From contig NZ_PYGF01000011.1 in NCBI RefSeq assembly GCF_003014575.1, forward strand, positions 89,463-153,462: a stretch of DNA of 64,000 nt, written 5' to 3'. Position numbers and translations under genes: made by a program. Positions 54,929 to 62,794 of the stretch are shown here, in pieces. Numbering within the stretch: position 1 is the first letter of the stretch; every line of letters starts with the position of its first letter. The notes under the pieces are model-generated. The model worked only from the letters and a program-made list of their open reading frames with translations. It had not been told where the DNA came from and ran no database searches. Origin of the DNA: Cecembia rubra (lineage in GTDB: Bacteria; Bacteroidota; Bacteroidia; Cytophagales; Cyclobacteriaceae).

Positions 54929-56107
54929 ATGAATTTCAAAAAGACACTTTTGATTGCAGTTGTGGGCATTTGCTTTTTAGGCCTAAACTCATGCGGTGAA
55001 AATACTGCTACCCAACAGCTGCCCGAACTTAAAATCACTCCAAAAGATATCCTTACTTTCGACCAAATTGCTTCGGAGGTGGAATTTATTCCTATGATAA
55101 TCCCGAAAGAATCACCATTGAAATTGCTTCCATTTGATCCTATATTGTTCATCAGTGATAAGATTTATTTTTCTACAGGTGATTATAATGATGCTTCTGT
55201 ACATGTTTTTGATCTGGATGGTAAGTATCAAAGAAGTTTTAACAGACAAGGAGGAGGCCCAGGAGAATACAGGGAACTTTCCGCATTAGAAGTATGGGGC
55301 AATGACCTGGTGGTTTGGGATGGATTTGGAACTTTTTACCAATATAGTTTAGAGGATTTCTCTTTTGTCAAGACATTTAAGGTTTCAGAAAGGAAGTATA
55401 TACCCGATTATCAAAAATTGGATGATAACAAATGGATTTTGGTATTTGATATTGAGGATTTGGACCATGAAGGATATTATCCTGTATTCCATCTTTATGA
55501 TTCTATCACCAAAACTGTACAGCCCTTACCCATAAAAGCTCCTGCATTGACGAGTGATCTTACCGAAGGGATGATTGCCAAATTAGGAGAGGAATTATAC
55601 CTTCTGAATTTTGGAGCATCGGATACGTTGTACAGGTTCCAGGATGGAAAGGTCTTGCCATGGGTCAAGCTCAATCTTGATAACAATAATCTTCCCGAAA
55701 ATGATAAGCAGCAGCCAGAAGAGACTATTGAGAATCTTCTCATGCAGCAGCGGTATAATTTCAATATCGGAGCAATACTTGCAGCGGGAAACACTGTCCG
55801 GATACCTGTTTTTGGTTTAAAAAAAGTGCAGGATTTTGATCCTGATAATGTAGGTAGTTTTCCCATTTATGATGTATATGTCAATTATCCCAATCCTGAA
55901 GTTAAAGTGTCGAGAGCGTTTGGCAATTTTGGTGGGAAGGGGTTCTCTAAAGACGGATATTTTTATGAGTGGCTTTATGCTGAATATTTTATGGCTTACC
56001 TCGAAAGTGGTTTCTTTGGTAAATTCACAGCTGATTTGGAAAATGCAATGGAGAAATTGGTGGATCAGGAAGATCCGATCTTAGTGAAATATAAAGTACG
56101 GTTTTAA
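54929..56107 (+). CDS. 6-bladed beta-propeller lipoprotein (BF3164-like)
   Basis: 392 residues. Lipoprotein signal ending LGLNSC (Cys22). Blades show the family pattern: DGKYQRSFNRQGGGPGEYRE, then LEVWGNDLVVWDGFGTFYQY and DDNKWILVFDIEDLDHEGYY. The RQGxGPGEY motif is diagnostic of these propellers. Function unknown; relatives bind ligands at the surface. The pseudogene at 7130-7702 is a degraded relative. Confidence 0.85.
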   Translation: MNFKKTLLIAVVGICFLGLNSCGENTATQQLPELKITPKDILTFDQIASEVEFIPMIIPKESPLKLLPFDPILFISDKIYFSTGDYNDASVHVFDLDGKYQRSFNRQGGGPGEYRELSALEVWGNDLVVWDGFGTFYQYSLEDFSFVKTFKVSERKYIPDYQKLDDNKWILVFDIEDLDHEGYYPVFHLYDSITKTVQPLPIKAPALTSDLTEGMIAKLGEELYLLNFGASDTLYRFQDGKVLPWVKLNLDNNNLPENDKQQPEETIENLLMQQRYNFNIGAILAAGNTVRIPVFGLKKVQDFDPDNVGSFPIYDVYVNYPNPEVKVSRAFGNFGGKGFSKDGYFYEWLYAEYFMAYLESGFFGKFTADLENAMEKLVDQEDPILVKYKVRF

Positions 56108-56248
56108 GAATGAATTTAAAGCAAAGCGCTCAAAAAATCGGGTTTTCTTATATTGAGATTAATAGCTATGGAAAATCAACCATTTCATAATGGTCCAATT
56201 ATTGATGAAAATCAATATTCTGATCTTAAAAGCAGCTGGCAATAATTG

Positions 56249-56274
56249 AAAAAAAATGCCCGAATAATCGGGCA
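56249..56274 (-). terminator. Rho-independent terminator of ftsY
   Basis: Stem TGCCCG / CGGGCA with a 6-nt loop; read on the minus strand it is followed by an eight-T run. Lies 18 bp after the ftsY stop. Confidence 0.8.
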
Positions 56275-56291
56275 AATTGAATTGAGTATTC

Positions 56292-57248
56292 TTACTTCTT
56301 CTTAAACAAAGAGTCCACAAACTCTTTTCTGTTGAAGACCTGTAGGTCGGTCATTTTTTCGCCTACACCGATATATTTTACGGGGATTTTGAATTGATCG
56401 GAAATACCGATCACTACTCCACCTTTTGCTGTACCATCCAGTTTGGTGATAGCGAGGGCAGTTACTTCGGTGGCTTTAGTGAATTCCTTAGCCTGTATAA
56501 AGGCATTTTGGCCAGTGGATCCATCCAATACCAAGAGGATCTCGTGAGGGGCATCATCAATGAATTTCTGCATCACACGCTTGATTTTGGTCAGTTCATT
56601 CATCAGGTTGACCTTCGTGTGCAAGCGTCCTGCTGTATCTACAATGACCACATCGGCTTGAGTATCTACGCCCTGTTTCACCGCATCAAATGCGACGGAA
56701 GCGGGATCGGTATTCATGCCGTGTGAAACAACTGGTACCCCGACACGATCTCCCCATAAGATCAACTGATCTACAGCTGCTGCCCTGAATGTGTCAGCTG
56801 CACCAAGTACAACTGATTTTCCGGCTTGTTTGAACTGATGGGCAAGTTTGCCAATGGTTGTTGTCTTTCCAACTCCATTCACACCCACTACCATGATAAC
56901 GTAAGGTTTTTTATCTGTAGGAAGATCAAAATCAGACAGGTCCTGGCTTTGATTCTCTTCCAATAAACCCATGACTTCTTCTCTAAGGATCTGGTCGAGC
57001 TCGGTAGTATTTAGGTATTTGTCTTTTGCAACCCTTTCTTCGATCCTACGGATAATTTTTATAGTAGTGTCAACACCCACGTCTGAGGTGATAAGGATTT
57101 CTTCCAGTTCGTCAAGAATTTCATCATCGACTTTGGATTTGCCGACAACTGCTTTGCTAAGTTTTGAAAAAATGTTCTCGCTGGATTTTTGTAGGCCTTG
57201 GTCCAGGCTTTCCTTTTTTTCCTTCGAAAAGAAACCGAAAATTCCCAT
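56292..57248 (-). CDS. ftsY: signal recognition particle receptor FtsY
   Basis: 318 residues, short-A-domain form of the SRP receptor that docks ribosome-SRP complexes at the inner membrane. NG domain motifs: VGVNGVGKTTTIGKLAHQF (P loop), DTFRAAAVDQL, DTAGRLHTKVNLM, TKLDGTAKGG, and the C-terminal YIGVGEKMTDLQVF. The N-terminal helical bundle starts SLDQGLQKSSENIFSKL. It is the last gene of a block rpmB-rpmG-DUF4295-ftsY, but a hairpin just before it (57278-57315) may reduce read-through. Confidence 0.96.
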   Translation of the reverse strand: MGIFGFFSKEKKESLDQGLQKSSENIFSKLSKAVVGKSKVDDEILDELEEILITSDVGVDTTIKIIRRIEERVAKDKYLNTTELDQILREEVMGLLEENQSQDLSDFDLPTDKKPYVIMVVGVNGVGKTTTIGKLAHQFKQAGKSVVLGAADTFRAAAVDQLILWGDRVGVPVVSHGMNTDPASVAFDAVKQGVDTQADVVIVDTAGRLHTKVNLMNELTKIKRVMQKFIDDAPHEILLVLDGSTGQNAFIQAKEFTKATEVTALAITKLDGTAKGGVVIGISDQFKIPVKYIGVGEKMTDLQVFNRKEFVDSLFKKK

Positions 57249-57277
57249 ATTTTTTAATTTAATGTCCGAATATAATG

Positions 57278-57315
57278 AAAAAGTCCCTTCATAGCTTTCG
57301 CCTGAAGGGACTTTT
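57278..57315 (-). terminator. terminator or attenuator between the DUF4295 gene and ftsY
   Basis: Stem AAAAGTCCCTTCA / TGAAGGGACTTTT with an 11-nt loop; the minus strand reads CTTTTTCATT after it. It lies 24 bp after the DUF4295 stop and 30 bp before the ftsY ATG, so ftsY expression may depend on partial read-through or an own promoter. Confidence 0.8.
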
Positions 57316-57338
57316 AACGCCTTACAATGTAAGGCAAA

Positions 57339-57491
57339 TTATTTTTTCAATGCATCCTGTACCATAGGGGTAGGGACCATTTCTTCTCTAAAGGTGTAAG
57401 CTCCGGTTTTTTCAGACTTCACAGCCTTGATTACTTTTGCGTAAGTGATACCACCTTCTTTTTTCAGGGTTGCTACTACTTTCTTAGCCAT
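57339..57491 (-). CDS. DUF4295 family small ribosome-associated protein
   Basis: 50 residues, very basic: MAKKVVATLKKEGGITYAK then VIKAVKSEKTGAYTFREEMV and TPMVQDALKK. This matches the Bacteroidota-specific DUF4295 family, always seen next to rpmG and rpmB. From memory, a cryo-EM study of a Flavobacterium ribosome placed it in the large subunit as bL38; I cannot confirm this here. Read directly from the sequence (ATG at 57491, TAA at 57339-57341). It starts 42 bp after the bL33 gene. Confidence 0.93.
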   Translation of the reverse strand: MAKKVVATLKKEGGITYAKVIKAVKSEKTGAYTFREEMVPTPMVQDALKK

Positions 57492-57533
57492 ATCTTAAGG
57501 TTTATAATGCTGCTTGGCAACAATGATCCTAAA

Positions 57534-57716
57534 TTATTTAATTTCTTTGTGAACCGTTACTTTCTTCAAGATAGGGTTGTATTTTTTTAACTCCAATCTT
57601 TCAGTGGTATTTTTACGGTTTTTGGTAGTGATGTATCTTGATGTTCCCGGAACACCTGAGTTTTTATGCTCAGTACATTCCAATACTACCTGAACTCTAT
57701 TACCTTTCTTAGCCAT
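57534..57716 (-). CDS. rpmG: 50S ribosomal protein L33 (bL33), zinc-free form
   Basis: 60 residues: [53 protein letters not shown]. Only one Cys (in LECTEH) is present, so the C-x2-C zinc ribbon is missing; this is the C-minus form. It lies 37 bp after rpmB and before DUF4295. Confidence 0.97.
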   Translation of the reverse strand: MAKKGNRVQVVLECTEHKNSGVPGTSRYITTKNRKNTTERLELKKYNPILKKVTVHKEIK

Positions 57717-57753
57717 TGCTCTGTATTTTTAAATGGATAAAACCTGCCCTATA

Positions 57754-57996
57754 TTATTTAATGATGATCATACCCTTGTCCTGAGCTTCCTTCAATACAG
57801 CGCTAACACCTTTCTTATTGATGGTTCTCAAGGCCTTGGAACAAACTTTCAACGTAATCCAAGCATCTTCTTCAGGGATGTAGAAGTTTTTCTTGTGCAA
57901 GTTTGGATAGAACTTACGCTTGGTCTTGTTGTTCGCGTGCGATACATTATTACCTACTCGAGGTCTTTTACCGGTGATGTCACAAACTTTTGCCAT
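57754..57996 (-). CDS. rpmB: 50S ribosomal protein L28 (bL28)
   Basis: 80 residues: AKVCDITGKRPRVGNNVSHA, NNKTKRKFYPNLHKKNFYIP, then ITLKVCSKALRTINKKG. First gene of the ribosomal block. Upstream on the minus strand a TTTTG and a near -7 box GATATTTG with a 21-bp gap at about 58030-58065 are a plausible promoter. Confidence 0.97.
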   Translation of the reverse strand: MAKVCDITGKRPRVGNNVSHANNKTKRKFYPNLHKKNFYIPEEDAWITLKVCSKALRTINKKGVSAVLKEAQDKGMIIIK

Positions 57997-58117
57997 GATA
58001 TATTATCGTATTATTAGAGACGTTTTTTCAATTGAGTCTGCAAATATCGGACTTTTAGCCGAATTACCAAAAGCGACCTTTAAAAATATTCTGTAAAGTT
58101 TTAAAAATGTGTGGGAT

Positions 58118-58216
58118 TGGAAGGGAGAGGCGAGAGATTAGAGGCGAGAAATGAGATGCTTGACACAAGACATAAGACATAAGACACAAGAAAAGAGAAA
58201 TGGGGAGTGAGAGTTA
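58118..58216 (+). repeat. purine-rich ACAAGA-type tract, copy 3 (upstream of rpmB)
   Basis: Plus strand reads GGAAGGGAGAGGCGAGAGA ... ACACAAGACATAAGACATAA ... AAAAGAGAAATGGGGAGTGAGAG. The order of GGCGAGA, ACATAAG, CACAAGA and GAGAAAYGGGGARYGAGAGT blocks is the same as at 6902-6980, so the two share one ancestor, not just base bias. Here it lies in the gap between two divergent or unrelated genes (58018-58399), not in a 3' UTR of a plus-strand gene. Confidence 0.82.
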
Positions 58217-58259
58217 AGAACCAACAACGAACTTTGAACAAAGGACATACAATAAGTTC

Positions 58260-58328
58260 AAGGTTCATTCTTCAGGGTTTTTGCTCGATTAGTAATACCG
58301 CTTTTCCGGCCATAGCGGATTGAACCTT
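58260..58328. repeat. nested inverted repeats in the rpmB upstream gap
   Basis: Outer pair AAGGTTCA (58260-58267) / TGAACCTT (58321-58328) encloses an inner pair CCGCT / AGCGG near 58299-58318. It could fold into a roughly 70-nt two-stem structure on either strand. Decayed repeat or small structured RNA; no other evidence. Confidence 0.4.
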
Positions 58329-58399
58329 TAACAATTCAAAGTTTAACTAACCAATCAACCGATCACTAATAATTAATAACTAATCACTTTTCACTAAAC

Positions 58400-58558
58400 T
58401 CACTTCTCCTTAAAGGGACAATGTTTGCATCCACTTCCGCAGCAATAGCCCCTTCTCAGATGGTATTGGGCGGTAAAGACCATCAAACCCTTTTCATTCA
58501 TATAATAATCCCCTGGGATTAATTTTTGGGGAGTAATCTGCTTCTTCTTGGGATTCAT
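58400..58558 (-). CDS. DUF5522 family small Cys-rich protein
   Basis: 52 residues read directly: MNPKKKQITPQKLIPGDYYM, NEKGLMVFTAQYHLRRGYCC, GSGCKHCPFKEK. The ending YHLRRGYCCGSGCKHCPF with four cysteines (CC-x3-C-x2-C) is the DUF5522 signature, probably a metal-binding knuckle. Complete, intact start and stop. It is divergent from rocD, sharing an 85-bp spacer. Function unknown in the family. Confidence 0.85.
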   Translation of the reverse strand: MNPKKKQITPQKLIPGDYYMNEKGLMVFTAQYHLRRGYCCGSGCKHCPFKEK

Positions 58559-58580
58559 TCTTTATCCTGCCGCCTTTTCT

Positions 58581-58588
58581 TATATTTG
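58581..58588 (+). promoter_or_regulatory. predicted -7 box of rocD promoter
   Basis: TATATTTG, exact TAnnTTTG match, 55 bp before the ATG at 58644; supports that start over longer upstream options. Confidence 0.45.
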
Positions 58589-58643
58589 TCCAAAAGGAAC
58601 AATCGGTAAAATTGCCTTAACAGGGCATAAAATTACAAATTTT

Positions 58644-59918
58644 ATGATGGAAACAATAAACTCAAGTAAGGAGGCCATAGCACTGGAAGATAAGTATGGA
58701 GCACATAATTACCATCCTTTGCCGGTGGTATTGTCCAAAGGAGAAGGCGTTTTTCTATGGGATGTAGAAGGTAAAAAATACTACGATTTTTTGTCCGCTT
58801 ATTCGGCCGTCAACCAGGGCCATTGTCATCCAAGGATCAAAGAGGCATTAATCGAACAGGCAGGTACTTTGACATTGACTTCAAGGGCGTTTTACAATGA
58901 TGTTTTGGGTCCTTTTGAGAAATATATCACTGAATATTTCGGTTTTGACAAAGTACTGCCAATGAATACTGGGGCTGAAGGCGTAGAGACAGCCATTAAA
59001 ATAGCGAGGAAATGGGGCTATGAGAAAAAGGGAGTAGCGGAAGGTCAGGCAAAAATTGTAGTTGCTGAGAATAATTTTCATGGCAGAACTTCTACAATAA
59101 TATCTTTTTCTTCTGATGCGAATGCCAGAAAAAATTTTGGTCCTTACATGCAAGGCTTTATCCGCATACCTTATAATGATATTGAAGCTCTAAAGACTGC
59201 CTTGGGGGATGAGACGGTTGTTGGTTTTTTGGTGGAACCTATTCAGGGAGAAGCAGGTGTTTATACGCCATCGGAGGAATACATCCGAAATTGCTCGGAG
59301 ATCTGTAAATCCAAAAATGTTCTGTTCATTGCAGATGAAATCCAGACAGGAATTGCAAGAACCGGTTCGCTCTTGGCAGTATGCGGCAACTGTTCCTGTG
59401 AAGGGCATTGTGAAAGACAAAGTACATATACGAAGCCTGATCTTTTGATATTAGGAAAAGCCATTTCGGGAGGGTTTTATCCGGTATCGGCGGTTCTAGC
59501 TGATAATCACATCATGGATGTGATCAAGCCTGGGACGCACGGGTCAACTTTTGGAGGCAATCCTTTGGGCGCAAAAGTGGCAATGACAGCCTTGGAAGTT
59601 GTAAGAGATGAAAAACTGGCTCAAAATGCCAGGAAATTGGGAAAGATCTTCCGTGAGCGCATGCAGGTTTTGGTTGATAAATACAGCATCCTTAGATTAG
59701 TACGAGGCAAGGGCTTACTCAATGCTGTGGTAGTCAATGATACACCAGACAGCAGCACAGCATGGGATATGTGTATAAAATTGGCAGAAAATGGTCTTTT
59801 GGCAAAACCAACCCATGGGAACATTATCCGCTTTGCCCCTCCTTTGGTCATGACAGAAGAGCAGTTGCATGATTGCTGCGATATCATAGAAAAGGTAGTG
59901 AAGGAGTTTGAGCGTTAG
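58644..59918 (+). CDS. rocD: ornithine--oxo-acid transaminase with a Cys-rich insert
   Basis: ATG 58644 (or 58647) gives 424 residues; the frame extends upstream to 58548 but crosses the promoter and the DUF5522 gene. Class-III PLP aminotransferase: MNTGAEGVETAIKIARKWGY, FIADEIQTGIARTG (PLP Asp), LILGKAISGGFYPVSAVL (PLP Lys) and GTHGSTFGGNPLGAKVA. It converts ornithine and 2-oxoglutarate to glutamate semialdehyde, the substrate of PruA. Between the Asp and Lys motifs there is an extra segment VCGNCSCEGHCERQ with four Cys (C-x2-C-x-C-x3-C), absent from textbook ornithine aminotransferases; it may bind a metal or cluster. Confidence 0.92.
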   Translation: MMETINSSKEAIALEDKYGAHNYHPLPVVLSKGEGVFLWDVEGKKYYDFLSAYSAVNQGHCHPRIKEALIEQAGTLTLTSRAFYNDVLGPFEKYITEYFGFDKVLPMNTGAEGVETAIKIARKWGYEKKGVAEGQAKIVVAENNFHGRTSTIISFSSDANARKNFGPYMQGFIRIPYNDIEALKTALGDETVVGFLVEPIQGEAGVYTPSEEYIRNCSEICKSKNVLFIADEIQTGIARTGSLLAVCGNCSCEGHCERQSTYTKPDLLILGKAISGGFYPVSAVLADNHIMDVIKPGTHGSTFGGNPLGAKVAMTALEVVRDEKLAQNARKLGKIFRERMQVLVDKYSILRLVRGKGLLNAVVVNDTPDSSTAWDMCIKLAENGLLAKPTHGNIIRFAPPLVMTEEQLHDCCDIIEKVVKEFER

Positions 59919-59924
59919 ATTTTA

Positions 59925-59967
59925 GAAATACAGTTGAAATATTATAGAGATGCAATGAAATAGTGTT
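59925..59967 (+). repeat. 11-bp GAAATA-type tandem repeat, second locus
   Basis: Starting 7 bp after the rocD stop: GAAATACAGTT, GAAATATTATA, GAGATGCAAT (10 bp), GAAATAGTGTT. Same unit and periodicity as at 10353-10396, here in the rocD 3' UTR before the terminator at 60036. Confidence 0.6.
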
Positions 59968-60035
59968 TTCAGCTATTTATTGATATTGGATATTCCTAGA
60001 TATTTTTATAAAAATGGAACATAAATATTTCTTAG

Positions 60036-60065
60036 AAAAGCCCTCAAAACATTGAGGGTTTTTTT
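60036..60065 (+). terminator. Rho-independent terminator of rocD
   Basis: Stem CCCTCAA / TTGAGGG with AAAAG before and seven T after; loop AACA-like, 4 nt. Confidence 0.82.
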
Positions 60066-60146
60066 AAAAACGCGAACAACATTTAAAACAAAAGATTGTG
60101 ACTGAACTGTAGTGTCCTATTAACGAGTCATATTTTCTTTTTTCAT

Positions 60147-60154
60147 TAGCTTTG
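60147..60154 (+). promoter_or_regulatory. predicted -7 box of HAD phosphatase gene
   Basis: TAGCTTTG matches TAnnTTTG, 25 bp before the ATG at 60180. Confidence 0.4.
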
Positions 60155-60179
60155 CTCAATAAAAGAACCTATTAAACTT

Positions 60180-60833
60180 ATGAATAAAGCCATTATTTTC
60201 GACATGGATGGTGTGATATGCCATACTAATCCCTATCATTCCATTGCCTTTAAAGAGTTTTTTGCCAAAAGAAATCTTTTTCCAACGGAAAAGGAATTTG
60301 CACTGCATATGTATGGAAAAAGTAATTCTTACATATTGAGTCATTTTTTGGGAAGGAAAATTGAAGGACAGGAATTGTTGGAACTGGAAGATGAAAAGGA
60401 AAGTCTTTTCAGGACTATTTACAAGGACCAAATCATCCCAATCAATGGGTTTATGGATTTTTTTGACAGCCTCAAATCAGCAGGCTTATTGACAGGAGTG
60501 GGGACATCAGCCCCATTCGCCAACTTGGAACTGATTGCAGGTAGTTTGGGTCTTATAGAAAGAATGGAATCCATTCTGGCAAGTGAACATGTGAGCAAGC
60601 ATAAACCGGATCCAGAGGTTTATTTGAAATCAGCAGATCAGTTAAAAGTACGGCCAGATGCCTGTGTTGTTTTTGAGGATTCCTTTTCAGGGGTGACTGC
60701 AGCCAAAAATGCAGGAATGAAAGTGGTAGGGGTACTCTCTTCACATACCAAAGAGGAATTGCCTATTTGTGACCTATACATTCGGGACTTCTACGAAATC
60801 AATGTCAATAGTATTCTAAGGCTTTTAGAATAA
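60180..60833 (+). CDS. HAD family phosphatase (beta-phosphoglucomutase-like)
   Basis: 217 residues. HAD motif I IIFDMDGVICHTNPYH, motif II VGTSAPFANLEL (Thr/Ser), motif III Lys in KHKPDPEVYLKSA, motif IV VVFEDSFSGVTAAKNAGMK, with an N-terminal helical cap of the beta-phosphoglucomutase subgroup. Whether it is a mutase or a sugar-phosphate phosphatase cannot be decided from sequence. Single gene. Confidence 0.88.
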   Translation: MNKAIIFDMDGVICHTNPYHSIAFKEFFAKRNLFPTEKEFALHMYGKSNSYILSHFLGRKIEGQELLELEDEKESLFRTIYKDQIIPINGFMDFFDSLKSAGLLTGVGTSAPFANLELIAGSLGLIERMESILASEHVSKHKPDPEVYLKSADQLKVRPDACVVFEDSFSGVTAAKNAGMKVVGVLSSHTKEELPICDLYIRDFYEINVNSILRLLE

Positions 60834-61122
60834 GAATACATCAGGTATTTAGCGCATTTGGCAGGTTTTTGCATCACATTATTTTAAATATTTTTTAACA
60901 TTAGGACTTTCTTAACATTTGCATAATGTGGTCTATTGCCATTGATTCCTCATATTTCATCCTTACCCAATGCCTTTTGTCTTGCATCAGAGGCTGGTTA
61001 AGAAACCTTATGTTTTAGGTCTTAACAAAATCATAATATCTGCATCATTATAAAGAAATATTCCAGTCGCAACTTTGCATCGCTGTACGATAAGTATTTA
61101 ATACTTGAAAAAAAATTCTACT

Positions 61123-62337
61123 ATGCGATCTAGGTTCGCAATTGTCATCGCCTTAGTGTTGATGATGTTCAATGACGTTTTTGCAAGGAATGTCGATGAA
61201 GATAGTGCTAGTGTTTCCGGGACAAGTGCATTGGCACAGGTCAAGAAAAATTGGTACGAGACGGTCCAGTTTCGTGGTTATGCACAACTTCGGTACAATG
61301 GACTTATAGAATCCAATCCTAATTTACAATGTGCTCAATGTGATAGGTCCTGGGGAGGGAATGGGGGATTTTTCTTTCGCCGAATCAGGATGATCTTTTT
61401 TGGCCAGATCCACGAAAGAGTTTACATGTATATTCAGCCGGATTTTGCCTCTGATGGAAAAAATATTGCCCAGATTAGGGATGCGTATTTTGATCTCGCG
61501 TTGGATGAAAAGCTGGAATTTAGGCTGAGAATTGGTCAGTCCAAAATACCATTTGGATTTGAAAATTTGCAGTCCAGTCAGAATAGGATTCCTTTGGATC
61601 GTCATGATGGGATGAACTCTGCTGTAGCCAATGAAAGGGATATAGGTGTGATGTTTTACTATGCCCCAGCTGAAATCAGAAAGCGCTTCAGCTATCTTGT
61701 TTCTTCTGGACTGAAAGGTTCCGGAGATTATGGGATTTTCGGTTTGGGTTTGTATAATGGGCAAACTGCCAATGCACCTGAGAAAAACAGAAGTCTACAT
61801 GTAGTTTCCCGTGCAACTTACCCTTGGGAATTGAATTCCGGACAGATCATAGAAACATCTTTTCAGGCCTATACTGGTAAATTTGTGATCAACAGGAATC
61901 CACAAACTGATTTTGATCAGACAGAATTTGAGGAATTCCGCTACGGTCCAACCTTGGTAATTTACCCTCAGCCTTTCGGAATCCAAGCAGAATTCAATTG
62001 GGGGAGAGGCCCGGAGTATAATCCCGAAACTAACAATGTGGAGGATGCTCCGATACAAGGGGGATATGTGATGGCAACCTATATGCTCAAAACCCAAAAA
62101 GACATCTTTATCCCTTTTTCCAGGTACCATTATTATAAAGGAGGGAAGAAACATGAATTAGATGCTACCAGGCATAGGGTAAACGAGTTGGAAATTGGAG
62201 TAGAATGGCAACCACACAAAGCCTTTGAATTGGTTGGAATGTATACCATTTCAGATAGAACCTTTGAAAACTCCCTAAATCCTAACAATAGACAAAAAGG
62301 CAGCCTATTAAGATTGCAGGCTCAAATCAACTTCTAA
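61123..62337 (+). CDS. phosphate-selective porin O/P family outer-membrane protein
   Basis: ATG 61123 gives a normal signal peptide (SRFAIVIALVLMMFNDVFA); a TTG 18 bp earlier is in frame. About 404 residues. OprP/OprO-like features: VQFRGYAQLRYNGL at the first strand, FFFRRIRMIFFGQIHERVYM, LRIGQSKIPFGFENLQSSQN, and the C-terminal LRLQAQINF with terminal Phe. Trimeric barrels of this family pass phosphate or other anions. The upstream 290-bp gap has two TTAACAT-like words near 60895-60915 and CTTAACAAAATCATAA near 61020, possible PhoB-type sites. Confidence 0.88.
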   Translation: MRSRFAIVIALVLMMFNDVFARNVDEDSASVSGTSALAQVKKNWYETVQFRGYAQLRYNGLIESNPNLQCAQCDRSWGGNGGFFFRRIRMIFFGQIHERVYMYIQPDFASDGKNIAQIRDAYFDLALDEKLEFRLRIGQSKIPFGFENLQSSQNRIPLDRHDGMNSAVANERDIGVMFYYAPAEIRKRFSYLVSSGLKGSGDYGIFGLGLYNGQTANAPEKNRSLHVVSRATYPWELNSGQIIETSFQAYTGKFVINRNPQTDFDQTEFEEFRYGPTLVIYPQPFGIQAEFNWGRGPEYNPETNNVEDAPIQGGYVMATYMLKTQKDIFIPFSRYHYYKGGKKHELDATRHRVNELEIGVEWQPHKAFELVGMYTISDRTFENSLNPNNRQKGSLLRLQAQINF

Positions 62338-62372
62338 AGAATATTATAAAGTTTAGTCTATATGTATTAAAG

Positions 62373-62401
62373 CAGGCTTCTTCTGGGGCCTGTTTTTTTT
62401 T
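62373..62401 (+). terminator. weak terminator of porin gene
   Basis: 5-bp stem CAGGC / GCCTG followed by nine T residues, 36 bp after the porin stop. Confidence 0.65.
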
Positions 62402-62490
62402 AGAGACAAGAAACAAGACATAAGAAACAAGACATAAGAAACAAGATATAAGAATCAAGAATCAAGAAACAAGAGGCAAGAATCAAGAGA
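62401..62490 (+). repeat. purine-rich ACAAGA-type tract, copy 4 (upstream of hemB)
   Basis: About twelve 7- or 8-bp units of AGACAAG, AAACAAG, ACATAAG and AATCAAG on the plus strand, followed by purine-rich sequence to about 62580. Same unit as the other three tracts. It begins right at the end of the porin terminator. The rest of the gap to 62794 shows no gene. Confidence 0.82.
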
Positions 62491-62767
62491 AAGAGTTCTA
62501 AAATTGTATTTCGGAAGGAGGAAGCGAAGGATAAGGGAAAAGACACAAGCGGACCAAGTACCAAGACGGTGTAGCAAGTATAAAGTAATGATAATTATGC
62601 TTTGCGGTACAAAAGCATAATTTAAGGTCCTTGGGTGAAATGGTTGAGGATATTTATTAATAAAAAATACATTGAAATTTACGCATAGATGCCATTGGAG
62701 ATATTATTTGTCTTTATAGAAGTCCCATAAAATCCAAATTCCGATTTCAAGTCTTGGTGATTCGACT

Positions 62768-62775
62768 TACCTTTG
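62768..62775 (+). promoter_or_regulatory. predicted -7 box of hemB promoter
   Basis: TACCTTTG matches TAnnTTTG, 20 bp before the hemB ATG. Confidence 0.4.
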
Positions 62776-62794
62776 TGCTGTAAAATATACTGTT

